Source: JAGXQV01 sp964451375
GTDB lineage: Bacteria > Pseudomonadota > Gammaproteobacteria > Burkholderiales > Sulfuricellaceae
Length of the DNA: 64,000 nt
Assembly: GCA_964451375.1 (NCBI GenBank)
Contig: CAYVIN010000009.1
Coordinates: 1 to 64,000 of the forward strand
Direction of reading: 5' to 3'
Each line of letters opens with the position of its first letter. Within the stretch, counting starts at the first letter, position 1. The notes below the pieces were generated by a model that ran no database searches, was not told the DNA's origin, and saw nothing but the letters and a program-made list of their open reading frames with translations. Made by a program: the position numbers and the translations under genes. Shown one piece after another: positions 42,510 through 51,820 of the stretch.

Positions 42510-45500
42510 CTACTTGACGGTGAAGGCCTGCGCCGTTTTGCCATCGGCGCTCTTGATGTACATCCGGTCATCCGCTTCCGTCCACCAGCTATCCCTGACG
42601 TGTTCCGCCGGCACGGCGGTCAGCGCGTATTCGGGGAGCAGTGTATAGCTCTTGCCCTGAAATCTCGCCGTTACGCTGCCGTCGTCGTTGCCGGTGGCGG
42701 TCAGGTTGGCGTCGTAAGACCTGAATATGGCGACGAGCTGCGCCAGGTCGGCAAAAGCCGGATACAGGGTTTGTTGATTGCCGGCGTCGTCCTGAAAAAT
42801 CAGACGGCCTTTGATGTCAGTGCTGACTCCGGGTATGCCGTCACCGTTTTCGACCATCCAGCCGGGCTTCATCGCATAGGTCACGCCGTTTACGTTCACC
42901 GCCATCACGCCCTCATTGTTTAGGATGACGGTGGCTTTCCTGTCGATGGCAAAGGCGTCTGCAAGCAGTTGTGCGCGGTCGGATACAACCGGAACGAAAC
43001 GGGTCACTACCCCGCTTCTGACCACTTCCCGCCTGCCGTTTCCGGTCACGGTAATGCCGTCGGCGCGGCTGGTGTCTACGCTGATGTCGCCGACCGGCAG
43101 TACGTAGAGTTTGCCGCCCGGATAGGTCAAACCGAGCACACCATCGGCACCCTGCCCGATGGAGAAATACCCCTCTCCCCAGGCATTCGCCAATGAGGCG
43201 GTAAAGTCCTGAAGGTCGGCAAGGCGCGCGACTTTGCCACTGAGGTTGGGTATGGTGGTGGTGATGAAAAACCCGCCGCTCGCCGAAACGGCAAGCGGAT
43301 CGCCGGTTTTTCCGGAATCGCCGGTCAGGCTTCCCAGCCGTACGCTGGTGACTTTGCCGCTACTGTTCAACACGGCTACTTCGCCCGCGTACAACTTGCC
43401 GTCGGTGAGCGCGGCAAAACCGTTGCCGGCTGCGGCGAAAGCGTTGGCGGGCAGGGTAATGGCACCGGAAGTGACGCCGATGGTCGTGGTACCGCTGGCG
43501 CTATCGACCTGTGAAGCGGCTTCGCTGCTACTGCCGGTGGAAGTCACCACGACGGCGTTGCTGCCGCTGCCGATTGCCAGCAAGGGTTGATTGGGCTGGG
43601 TCGCCGTGACCGTCACGAAACCGCTGCTTACCGCGACGACCTGAACGTCCTGACCATTGATCTGAACGGTTTTCAAGGTCACTACCACATCGCGGCTCCC
43701 CTGTGGCTTGACGTTCACATCCTGACCGGCAATGGTCAATTTGATGGCGGCGTCGGCATCCTTGCCGGTCGCCGGCTTGGGCAGGGTTAGGCTGGTCACC
43801 CCGCTGCCCCGATCCACGTTGGCGATTACCGTCGTGCTGGTGCCTTTCGCCGAGACCAGCACTGCATTCGCGCCGCTGCCGAGCGCCACCAGGGGCTGAT
43901 TCGGCGCACTCGCGCTGAGCTGTGCCGTGCCGGCGGTGACGTTGAGTACCGTGGTATCCCTGCCGCTCTGGGTGACGGTCGCGGTTTTTATGACCGAACC
44001 GCTTTCTGTAGGTTTGACGGCCAGTTTGTTGCCGCCGATCAGGATGTTTACCGCTTCGGGCGTGGGCGGCAGGTTAATGGTGGCGCCGCTGCTTCCTTGC
44101 GTGATATTCAGCGTACTGCCGGCCCCGGCATCCACCGAGGTCGTGGAGTTGCCAAGGGTTGCGGTAGCGCCGGCAGCGACGCTGGTATTGGGTGACGCAG
44201 TGGAGGAAGTGGACGTGGTGGTAGTCGGAGCGGGATTGCTGGAAGTAGAACTCGGGTTCGCCATGGTAGTGAATTTCCATGCCGTTGGACTGCTGAGTCC
44301 GGCATACGGATTCGGCGTCGTGGCCCGGTCAACGAAAGCGCCGGCGTCGATGGTCACGTAGTAGTTGGTGCTGTAATCCAAATCGCGGGACGGCTTAAGC
44401 CAGACCTTGGAACCGCTAAAGGAGACTTTGGTGGTGTCGTCGGCGGCAAGGGACTCGGCAAGCGTTCCGTCGGACTTGTAAATCTTGATGTTTTTGCCGC
44501 CGACTGCGCTCACCCTTTCACTGAAAGTGACGGATAGATCGTTGCTTACCCCGATACTGGTAACGTTGGCGCTCGGGTTGGTCGATGATATGGTCGGCGC
44601 GGTGGTGTCCGCCACCGTGCTGAACGCCCAGGTGGTGGCGTTGGCAATACCGGCGTAGCTGCTTCCCGAGGTGACGCCGGTGAAGGCGCCGGCGTCGATC
44701 TGGACGTAATAGCTTCCGCTGGGCAGACAGGCCGACGGCTTCACCGTAACGGTCGCGCCGTAGGTGCTGACATTGTTGGTTACCGAAAGGGTTTCCACGA
44801 GAGTGCCGTCGGCTTTGTATATCCTGATGTATTTTCCGGCGACCGCGTTAACGCTCTCGCTCAGATAGAGGTACAGCGTCCCGGTTTCGGAAAAATTCGT
44901 CGCGCCATTGGCGGGTACATAACTGGTAGCGGCGGCCCCTGCCGTGGTAGTGAAATTCCAGGTGCTGGTGGTGCTGATCCCTGCATAGGGATTGGCTGAG
45001 GTGGCCGTATCGACGAAAGCGCCGCTGTCGATTTGCACATGGTAGCCGGTATTCAGCGCCAGATTGGCGGCGGGGTTGATGGTTACGCGGGAGCCGGAAA
45101 CCGTGACTTTGGCGGCGTCGTTTGCCGCTATGGTTTCCAAAAGTGTGCCGCCGGACTGGTAAATCCTGATGGTTTTGCCGGTTGCCGCCGTGACCTTTTC
45201 ACTGAAATTAAGGGTCAGGTTGCTGCCTACCGCCACGCCGGTCGCGTTGTCTGCCGGGCTGACCGAGGAAAGTGTCGGGGCCGTGGTATCGGCGACAGTG
45301 GTAAATGCCCAGGTAGTGGTGTTGGTGATGCCGGCGTAGCTTGCCCCGGTAACATTGCCGGTGAAGGCTCCTGCGTCAATCTGGATGTAATAGGTTCCGG
45401 CAGTCAGGTTGGTGTGTTTGATGGTCACGCCGATGCCGGACAGCGTTACATTGCTGGTGTTGGCGACCGCGATGGTTTCCACGAGGCTGCCATCCGCTTT

Positions 45501-46754
45501 GTATATCCTGATGTTCTTGCCGGGGACTGCCGTGACGCTTTCGCTGAAGATCAATGCCAAGTCGGCATTTTCGGCGAAAGTGGTCGCGCCGTTGGTTGGA
45601 GAATAAACCGAAACCGCTGCCCCCGACAGGGTGGTGAAGTTCCAGGAGGTGGTGTCACTGATGCCGGCATAGGCGTTGGGGGTGGTCGCGGTGTCCACAA
45701 ACGCGCCGGCGTCAATCTGGACATAGTAGCCGGCACCGAATGCCAGGTCGTTGGCCGGGTTGACCGTCACCTTGTTGCTGCTGACAGAAACCTTGGCGGT
45801 ATTGTTGGCGGCAATGGTTTCGGCCAGCGTACCACCGGATGTGTAAATCCTGATGTCTTTGCCGGAGACCGCAGTGACGTTTTCATCGAAAAAGACGGTC
45901 AGGTTGCTTCCCACCGCAACGCCGGTCGCGTTGTCAGCCGGGCTGAGCGAGGAAAGTGTCGGTGCGGTGGTATCTGCGGCGGTCGTGAATGCCCAGGTGG
46001 CGGTGTCGGTGATGCCCGCATAACTTGCCCCGGAAGTATTGCCGGTGAAGGCGCCGGCATCAATCTGGACGTAGTAGTTGCCCGCCATCAGGTTGGCGGT
46101 TGGGTTGATGGTAACCGTTCCGCTGGATATCGAGACCTTGGCGGTGTTGTTGGCGGCGATGCTTTCGACGACGCTGCCGTCGGATTTATAAATCCTGATG
46201 TTCTTGCCGGAAGTCGCCGTGACCGGCTCGGTAAAGGTTAAGCGGAGGTTGGCGTTTTCCTTGAAAGCGGTCGCTCCATTGGACGGCAAGTAGCTGCTTA
46301 CCGTAACCCCTGCCGCAGTGGTGAAGTTCCAGGTCGTGGTGTCGGCGATACCGACGTAGTCCTCGTTAACGGAATTCTTGAAGGCCCCGGCATCAATCTC
46401 GACGTAATAATCCGTGCTTGTGGCAAGCGTTGTGGCAGGATTAACGTACACCTTGCTTCCGCTAACCACCACTTTCGTCGTGTTGTCTGCCGCGATGCTT
46501 TCCACTGTTGAATTGTCAGTGGTTTTCTTGATGACGATATTTTTGCCGGTAACCGCAGTGACGGCCTGATTGAACGTCAGTTGCAGGGTGGAGGGTAAAA
46601 ATATGCCGGTCTGGTTGTCAGCGGGGAAATAAGTGCTTACTACCGGCGCGACCGCCCATGCAGTGTTGCCAACCAACCCCATTGCCGATGCTACTGCTAC
46701 GGCAAGGGCCGTACGCCGTGGACTGAACCGCTTGAATTTGCTGGATGGCTTCAC
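42510..46754 (-). CDS. Large secreted protein with seven SbsA-type Ig-like (Big_5) repeats
   Basis: 1414 residues. A long signal peptide (AVAVASAMGLVGNTAWA) precedes seven tandem repeats of about 110-120 residues, each with a P(A/S/T)xNxxT start, an SE/NxVTAxxGKxIxIYxSxG core and a YxVxIDAGAF end. They alternate between two subtypes. A Ser/Thr/Pro linker follows (near 820-845), then two copies of a ~110-residue unit with NQPLxALGSGxNAVxV, and a unique C-terminal region with WMVENGDGIPG. There is no LPxTG motif, lipobox or autotransporter barrel, so export and anchoring are unknown. A calcium-binding adhesin or surface-layer-like protein is plausible. Confidence 0.85.
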   Translation of the reverse strand: MKPSSKFKRFSPRRTALAVAVASAMGLVGNTAWAVAPVVSTYFPADNQTGIFLPSTLQLTFNQAVTAVTGKNIVIKKTTDNSTVESIAADNTTKVVVSGSKVYVNPATTLATSTDYYVEIDAGAFKNSVNEDYVGIADTTTWNFTTAAGVTVSSYLPSNGATAFKENANLRLTFTEPVTATSGKNIRIYKSDGSVVESIAANNTAKVSISSGTVTINPTANLMAGNYYVQIDAGAFTGNTSGASYAGITDTATWAFTTAADTTAPTLSSLSPADNATGVAVGSNLTVFFDENVTAVSGKDIRIYTSGGTLAETIAANNTAKVSVSSNKVTVNPANDLAFGAGYYVQIDAGAFVDTATTPNAYAGISDTTSWNFTTLSGAAVSVYSPTNGATTFAENADLALIFSESVTAVPGKNIRIYKADGSLVETIAVANTSNVTLSGIGVTIKHTNLTAGTYYIQIDAGAFTGNVTGASYAGITNTTTWAFTTVADTTAPTLSSVSPADNATGVAVGSNLTLNFSEKVTAATGKTIRIYQSGGTLLETIAANDAAKVTVSGSRVTINPAANLALNTGYHVQIDSGAFVDTATSANPYAGISTTSTWNFTTTAGAAATSYVPANGATNFSETGTLYLYLSESVNAVAGKYIRIYKADGTLVETLSVTNNVSTYGATVTVKPSACLPSGSYYVQIDAGAFTGVTSGSSYAGIANATTWAFSTVADTTAPTISSTNPSANVTSIGVSNDLSVTFSERVSAVGGKNIKIYKSDGTLAESLAADDTTKVSFSGSKVWLKPSRDLDYSTNYYVTIDAGAFVDRATTPNPYAGLSSPTAWKFTTMANPSSTSSNPAPTTTTSTSSTASPNTSVAAGATATLGNSTTSVDAGAGSTLNITQGSSGATINLPPTPEAVNILIGGNKLAVKPTESGSVIKTATVTQSGRDTTVLNVTAGTAQLSASAPNQPLVALGSGANAVLVSAKGTSTTVIANVDRGSGVTSLTLPKPATGKDADAAIKLTIAGQDVNVKPQGSRDVVVTLKTVQINGQDVQVVAVSSGFVTVTATQPNQPLLAIGSGSNAVVVTSTGSSSEAASQVDSASGTTTIGVTSGAITLPANAFAAAGNGFAALTDGKLYAGEVAVLNSSGKVTSVRLGSLTGDSGKTGDPLAVSASGGFFITTTIPNLSGKVARLADLQDFTASLANAWGEGYFSIGQGADGVLGLTYPGGKLYVLPVGDISVDTSRADGITVTGNGRREVVRSGVVTRFVPVVSDRAQLLADAFAIDRKATVILNNEGVMAVNVNGVTYAMKPGWMVENGDGIPGVSTDIKGRLIFQDDAGNQQTLYPAFADLAQLVAIFRSYDANLTATGNDDGSVTARFQGKSYTLLPEYALTAVPAEHVRDSWWTEADDRMYIKSADGKTAQAFTVK

Positions 46755-47052
46755 TTCCCTTTTCTCCCGAATGAAATTACCGAAAACGCATCGGGTGAAT
46801 ACGGGGTAGCGTATCCACCGCTGCCAATGTCCTTTCCCGGCATGGAAAGGCAGTTGGGTGATGCCCCTTGTTTGGCAATTTCATTAAGGGGAAGAGGCGG
46901 TCGAATGATCGACCGTTCGCTGCTTTACTTCGTCAGTTGCAATAATCAACCTGATGATTATAGGGCATTACACCGAACGGATGCCATCCGCATATTGCAA
47001 AGTGGCAATGTTCGGCCCGGCTGAGGCGCGCCGTATTGCGTGTTCATTCAGG
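46755..47052. other. Upstream region of the surface protein gene; no gene seen
   Basis: About 300 bases between the stop of the TPR-GNAT gene and the start of the surface protein. A hairpin CCTTTCC/GGAAAGG lies around 46830-46850. No c-di-GMP riboswitch signature was found, although the length would allow a regulated leader. Confidence 0.4.
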
Positions 47053-48396
47053 CTAGCCCTGTTGTGCTTCCGTTACATCCCGGCCCAGCACTCGCTGCGC
47101 CAACTTCGCCAGCCGCCGGTTGGCGCGAAAATCCATCACCGTCAGGCCGTTCTCGAATACTCCCCAATAGTCTCCTTGCCGGTCGCGCAGGTGTTGCGGG
47201 CGGAATCCTTCCTGCTTGAAACCGAGTTCCAGGGTGTTGTGCTGGGCGCGTTGGTTGCCTTCATAAACCAGCGAGGTGAGCTTGTTGAGGCGGGCCTGGT
47301 TGAAGGCGAAATCCATCACCAGCAAGGTTGCTTCCAGGCCGCCGCCGGTGTGGCGTTGCGCGGCATCGGGGATGCCGATTTGCAGTTCGGCGCGGCGGTG
47401 GTGAAGGTCGAGGTCGGTCAGGTTGGCGAGGCCAATGGGAGCGCCCTGGCGGTGGATCACCCAATCCATGCTGCGGCTGCGCCAGGGCAGGGTGCGCGCC
47501 GCTTCGCGCAAAGCCTCGGCGAGCTTGGTGCGCGACGCGCCGTTGGCCAGGAAACGATGGTAGTGCGTCATGAATTCATTATCGCCGAAGCAGTGTTGCA
47601 GAAATCCGGCATCCGCCTCGCCGTAGGGACGCAATACCAGGTGTTTGCCGATTAACGGGGCGCGCCAGAAGCCGGCCACCTGTTCGAGTTGTGCTGCGGC
47701 TTGCGGGTATTGCGGGTGGATCGCCAGCAATTGCCGGAAACAGGCGTGCGCTTCCTCGTCGCGGTTCAATTCCTTGAGCACCACGCCGAGATTGAAAGCG
47801 GCTTCGCCGTAGCCGGGTTGCAGGCTCAACGCCTGCCGGTAAAAAGGCAGCGCCTGGTCGAGTTGGCCGAGCTCGCGCAGGACATTGCCGAGGTTGTTGG
47901 GGTGTTGCGGGTTGCCGGGCTGGATTTGCAGGGCGCGGCGCAGGGCTTGTTCTGCGCCACTCAGTTCGCCCAGCGCGAAAAGCGTACTGCCCAGGCCGTT
48001 GAGGGCGGGAGCGAAATCCGGGTGTGTGTCGAGAACCTGGCGAAAGCGCGCGGCGGCTGGTTCGCTATTCCCCGATTCGTGCAGGGCGAGTGCGTAATTG
48101 CAATGAAAATCGTGGCGTAGCGGAGCGAGTTCGATGGCGGCAAGGAAATGCACAAACGCCTCGGCAAAGCGTTTTTCCCTCGCCAACACCACGCCCAGCA
48201 GGTGGTGCGCCTCGCCATGATCCGGCATGTTTGTCGTAGCCGTTTCCAGCCGTTCGCGGGCGGCGGAATAAGCGCCCCGGCGGTAGGCGTCGAGCGCCTG
48301 GATATAAGGATTAGGCGGCATCGCCTCTGGGGCTTGCACTTCGCGTTCCTTGTGGTTTTCGGTTGATGGCGCTGGATATCGCCGCGCAAAGCGCAT
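47053..48396 (-). CDS. TPR-repeat protein fused to a GNAT acetyltransferase domain
   Basis: 447 residues. Tetratricopeptide repeats cover about 30-245 (HHLLGVVLAREKRFAEAFVH, NPQHPNNLGNVLRELGQLDQA, YGEAAFNLGVVLKELNRDEEA). From about 255 a RimJ-like GNAT domain follows (GKHLVLRPYGEADAGFL, GLANLTDLDLHHRRAELQIGI, NKLTSLVYEGNQRAQHNTLELGF). It presumably acetylates a small molecule or protein recruited by the TPR scaffold; the substrate is unknown. An internal ATG at 48321 is a possible start. It lies alone between the surface protein and the DUF302 operon. Confidence 0.85.
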   Translation of the reverse strand: MRFARRYPAPSTENHKEREVQAPEAMPPNPYIQALDAYRRGAYSAARERLETATTNMPDHGEAHHLLGVVLAREKRFAEAFVHFLAAIELAPLRHDFHCNYALALHESGNSEPAAARFRQVLDTHPDFAPALNGLGSTLFALGELSGAEQALRRALQIQPGNPQHPNNLGNVLRELGQLDQALPFYRQALSLQPGYGEAAFNLGVVLKELNRDEEAHACFRQLLAIHPQYPQAAAQLEQVAGFWRAPLIGKHLVLRPYGEADAGFLQHCFGDNEFMTHYHRFLANGASRTKLAEALREAARTLPWRSRSMDWVIHRQGAPIGLANLTDLDLHHRRAELQIGIPDAAQRHTGGGLEATLLVMDFAFNQARLNKLTSLVYEGNQRAQHNTLELGFKQEGFRPQHLRDRQGDYWGVFENGLTVMDFRANRRLAKLAQRVLGRDVTEAQQG

Positions 48397-48399
48397 TCT

Positions 48400-48428
48400 T
48401 CAACTAAACACTAAACACTCAAAACTGC
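48400..48428. repeat. Half heptamer element
   Basis: AACTAAACACTAAACACTC units of seven bases without a facing arm. They are related to the ATTAAAC foldback elements elsewhere in the window and to the 3' end of the sensor kinase gene at 8810-8822. Confidence 0.5.
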
Positions 48429-48434
48429 TCTTAC

Positions 48435-48884
48435 TCACTTCGCCTCACGCACCTCGTCAAGGATGGCGAGCAGGTCTTTTTCCCAGCGCGCGAAAATCGG
48501 CTGCAACTCGGGGGCGGGGAAAAACGTGGCGAGTACGGCGGGACGGGCGGCGGAAACCACGGTGTTCGTGTCCTCAGCGAAGATCACGATGTTGAGCGGC
48601 AGGTAGGGAATCAGCTCGGGGTGTTTGCGGGAGAGTTGGGCGGTTTCTTCCAGATTGCCGTAGAACACTACCTTGTAATAGTCGATGGTGTGGCCGGTTT
48701 TGGTGATGCCCACGTCGATGTTCTGCACCCGGGTGATTTTGTAGCCGCGCGAGGATATCGCTGTTTGCAGGGTGGACATTGCTTCCGGGTAGGACTGCGG
48801 GGCGCGGATGATCTGCAACTGGTCGGCGCTTGCCGGGGCGGCGAGGGTCAACCCCAGCAGGAGGAAAACGAGCCATTTTTTCAT
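48435..48884 (-). CDS. Exported DUF302 protein
   Basis: 149 residues with a signal peptide (MKKWLVFLLLGLTLAAPASA) and a DUF302 domain (SYPEAMSTLQTAISSRGYKI near 33-52, LPLNIVIFAEDTNTVVSAARP near 95-116). Function is unknown; DUF302 proteins are small alpha/beta ligand-binding-like folds. Its ATG overlaps the TGA of the cytochrome-DUF302 gene (48881-48884), so the two are coupled. Confidence 0.88.
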   Translation of the reverse strand: MKKWLVFLLLGLTLAAPASADQLQIIRAPQSYPEAMSTLQTAISSRGYKITRVQNIDVGITKTGHTIDYYKVVFYGNLEETAQLSRKHPELIPYLPLNIVIFAEDTNTVVSAARPAVLATFFPAPELQPIFARWEKDLLAILDEVREAK

Positions 48885-49924
48885 AATGCGGCCTCCTCCA
48901 TCAGCGAGATGTAGCGGTGCGCCATTTCATCACACATGTTGTTGAGTTCGGAGTTGTTGAACACCGCGCTGAGCTTCTTGGGATTGATGGTCATCATCTT
49001 CACCTTGCCGTCCTGTTCCACCACCGTGATGCGGCAGGGCAGGAACATGCCGACGCGCGGATCGGTGATGATGGCTTCGTTCATCTGGTTGAAATTGCAG
49101 AAGTACACGATATGTTGCTGAGGGTCTTCCGTGCCTTCAGCAGTCATCCCGTAGGTCAGCGGCTGCTCGCGGATGAACATGTAGTTGTTGTCGCCCACCA
49201 CGCGCTTGATGTTTTCCACGGTGGTTTTCAGGTCGTAGGGCGATTCGACGACAAATACCGCTTCTTCGGAATGCAGCAGCGTGGCGCTGGAGGCGCGGGC
49301 ATTGCGGACGTAGCTGCGCACGAAGGCGACGATGTCGTTGATGTCCTTTTCCTTCAGCCCGGATTTCAGGAAAGACACCATCGGCGTACCGGCGCGGCCT
49401 TTCATCAGGGTGTCCTTGATCATCGCGTCGGTGGCGGAAGCCAGGAACCCCGGATTGTTGAGCGCCGGGGCGACGATGGAGGTGATGCGCGGACGCGGCA
49501 GGGTAATCCCGGTACCCTTGCCGCCGCCGCCGCTCTCGCCGTGGCAGGTGGCGCAGTGTTTCGCGTACAATTGTTTGCCGCGCGGGATGTCGCCGCGCAC
49601 CGGTGTGCGTGGGTAGGTCAGCGGCGCACCTTTGTTCCAGCCGCGCACGAAAGTCACGATGGCGTCAACTTCCATGTCGCTGAAGGTGGGAAAGGCCGGC
49701 ATCACCCGTCCCGGACGACCGTTGCGGATGGTGCGGCGCAAGTATCCTTCGTCGATGGTGGCCTGAAAGGAAGGCAGGGAAAGGGGAACGCCGATGCCGC
49801 CCATGCCGTCTTCGCCATGACAGGCGCCGCAATGGCGGGAATACAGGACGGCCCCGTCGGGTTGCCCCGCAGCTTGCGCGGGGAGCCAGCTTAACGCCAG
49901 CAGGATTATTCCGAGAATTCGCAT
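48881..49924 (-). CDS. Di-heme cytochrome c fused to a DUF302 domain
   Basis: 347 residues. A signal peptide (MRILGIILLALSWLPAQA) is followed by two class-I cytochrome c domains with CGACH near 32-36 and CATCH near 124-128 and the usual axial Met regions (RVMPAFP, TPMVSFLKSGL). A C-terminal DUF302 domain begins near 225 (VVESPYDLKTTVENIKRVVG, GMFLPCRITVVEQDGKVKM). It should carry electrons in the periplasm and link them to whatever DUF302 binds. It is translationally coupled to a second DUF302 gene and diverges from pyrC. Confidence 0.9.
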   Translation of the reverse strand: MRILGIILLALSWLPAQAAGQPDGAVLYSRHCGACHGEDGMGGIGVPLSLPSFQATIDEGYLRRTIRNGRPGRVMPAFPTFSDMEVDAIVTFVRGWNKGAPLTYPRTPVRGDIPRGKQLYAKHCATCHGESGGGGKGTGITLPRPRITSIVAPALNNPGFLASATDAMIKDTLMKGRAGTPMVSFLKSGLKEKDINDIVAFVRSYVRNARASSATLLHSEEAVFVVESPYDLKTTVENIKRVVGDNNYMFIREQPLTYGMTAEGTEDPQQHIVYFCNFNQMNEAIITDPRVGMFLPCRITVVEQDGKVKMMTINPKKLSAVFNNSELNNMCDEMAHRYISLMEEAAL

Positions 49925-49967
49925 CACGAACAAGAATCCCAATATTTTTATGAGGTTGGATTATACC

Positions 49968-51005
49968 ATGCAGACCCTTTTTATCACCCGCCCCGATGAC
50001 TGGCACCTCCACCTGCGCGATGGCGGGGCGCTGGCCAGTGTCCTGCCCGACACCGCCCGCGAGTTTGGCCGAGCGATCGTGATGCCCAACCTGCGTCCGC
50101 CCATCACCACCACCGAACTGGCGTTGGCCTACCGCGAACGCATTCTCGCCGCGCTGCCAGCGGGAATGGCCTTCGAACCCTTGATGACCTTGTATCTCAC
50201 CGACAATACCCCGCCCGATGAAATCGAGCGCGCCAAGGCCAGCGGTGTGGTGTACGGCGTGAAACTCTATCCCTCCGGCGCGACCACCAATTCCGACAGC
50301 GGCGTCACCGACATCGCCCACTGCTACCCCGCGCTGGAAGCCATGGAAAAACACGGCCTGCCGCTGCTCGTGCATGGCGAAGTCACCGACCCCAGGGTAG
50401 ACGTGTTCGACCGCGAAAAGGTCTTCATCGAGCGCACCCTGGCCCCGCTGGTGCAGCGTTTCCCCGGTCTACGGGTGGTGCTGGAACATCTGACCACCCG
50501 CGACGGCGTGTTATTCGTCGAAAGCGCGCCGGCCAACGTCGCCGCGACGCTCACCGCCCATCACCTGCTGATGAACCGCAACGCGATGTTTGCCGGCGGC
50601 ATCCGCCCTCATCACTACTGCCTGCCGGTGCTCAAACGCGAAGAACACCGCGTCGCGCTGATCAAAGCCGCGACCGGCGGCAACCCCAAATTTTTCCTCG
50701 GCACCGACAGCGCTCCCCACGCCAAGGGAACCAAGGAAACCGCCTGCGGCTGCGCCGGCATGTACACCGCCCACGCCGCCATCGAACTCTACGCCGAAGC
50801 CTTTGAACAGGCCGATGCGCTGGAACGCCTGGAAGCCTTCGCCAGCTTCCACGGCGCGGATTTCTACGGCCTGCCGCGCAACACCAGCACTCTCACCCTG
50901 GTCAAGGAAGAATGGACTGTGCCGGCGGAACTGCCGTTTGGTGATGCGACGCTGGTTCCCTTGCGGGGTGGGGAAACGCTGGGGTGGAAGGTGTTGGAAG
51001 GATGA
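49968..51005 (+). CDS. pyrC: Dihydroorotase (class II)
   Basis: 345 residues. PyrC cyclises carbamoyl-aspartate to dihydroorotate in pyrimidine synthesis. The zinc ligands and carboxylated lysine are visible: DWHLHLRDG near 11-19, GVKLYPSGATTNSD (Lys near 99), LVHGEV, VLEHLTTRDG and GTDSAPH. The start at 49968 gives the MQTLFITRPDDWHLHLRD N-terminus. It is divergent from the cytochrome-DUF302 operon with 43 bases between the start codons. Confidence 0.97.
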   Translation: MQTLFITRPDDWHLHLRDGGALASVLPDTAREFGRAIVMPNLRPPITTTELALAYRERILAALPAGMAFEPLMTLYLTDNTPPDEIERAKASGVVYGVKLYPSGATTNSDSGVTDIAHCYPALEAMEKHGLPLLVHGEVTDPRVDVFDREKVFIERTLAPLVQRFPGLRVVLEHLTTRDGVLFVESAPANVAATLTAHHLLMNRNAMFAGGIRPHHYCLPVLKREEHRVALIKAATGGNPKFFLGTDSAPHAKGTKETACGCAGMYTAHAAIELYAEAFEQADALERLEAFASFHGADFYGLPRNTSTLTLVKEEWTVPAELPFGDATLVPLRGGETLGWKVLEG

Positions 51006-51030
51006 AGGATGATATGACTTGGGGGTTGGC

Positions 51031-51372
51031 GTGACTTTCAAAATCTGCCCGAATTTTCTTGAACGGCTCGGGGAATCCTTCTCCACGCCGGTGCTGCTGG
51101 CCTGCCTTGCCGCCGGGCTGATCCTGGCCGGCTACCTGCCGCTGTTTCGCAAAAAGGAACCCGCCCAACAGCAGGCGCTGATCAGCAAATTGCTGCGCGG
51201 CGGACTGTTTCTGGTGGCGTTCCCGGTGCTCCTGGAAACCATCGCCACTGTGGCGCTTTCCTACACCAACCACTGCTTCGGCAAGATGCTCGCCGGGGAA
51301 ACCGGCGCGATGCTGCTCATCGGTTTGCTGCTGCTGGTGGCGAGTGGGGTGTTGGCGGGGATGCGCAAATAA
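51031..51372 (+). CDS. Small three-helix membrane protein of unknown function
   Basis: About 113 residues with predicted membrane helices near 20-38, 53-75 and 87-108, a dibasic loop (FRKKEPAQQQ) and YTNHCFGKMLAGETG. No family was recognised. The GTG at 51031 follows a G-rich stretch; the frame is open back to a TTG at 51019. It starts 25 bases after pyrC on the same strand and is probably cotranscribed. Confidence 0.65.
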   Translation: MTFKICPNFLERLGESFSTPVLLACLAAGLILAGYLPLFRKKEPAQQQALISKLLRGGLFLVAFPVLLETIATVALSYTNHCFGKMLAGETGAMLLIGLLLLVASGVLAGMRK

Positions 51373-51820
51373 GCGGCATCCCGTCATCCTGTTCCTTTTC
51401 ACCGCTTGCGGAGGATTCTCAGGGGTGTTGGCGAAGGGGCTTGATCCCCGCCAGGAGACGCAATAGTTAGTGATTGCTATCGCCAGGTGCGCCTATGGAT
51501 AAGGATGTGCCTTGGGGGTGTCTATCCATGCGGGGTTCCGGGCAGTACGTCGTTCTTCGCCGTTGCACCCGGCGGGATGGATGGCTCAGGTGCATTGTCG
51601 CCCGCGCCGAGCTTCTCCCCAACGGGCGGCTGTCTTCGCGGCGGTATTTGGAATAAAATCCGCAAACGCAGCAAACATGCCCGATGAGCGCCGGTTCGAC
51701 ATAAAAAATACGCGCGCCCACATTTTCCCGCCATTGGAGAACAACCGAGATTCGGTGCTTCCGGCGGTTTTGAAGGATATTTGAAACGCCGTTTCAGCAC
51801 GGTTTTTCCGGCACAGCGAA
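51373..51820. other. Intergenic region upstream of the Aer-like receptor
   Basis: 448 bases with no supportable gene. Short open frames on both strands lack ribosome sites and family resemblance. One stem (TATGGATA with TATCCATG around 51495-51530) is visible, but no known riboswitch core was found. Confidence 0.45.

Noticed and set aside
46755..47052. c-di-GMP riboswitch upstream of the surface protein
   Set aside because: The GEMM core sequences were not found on the relevant strand; the same search failed in 51373-51820.
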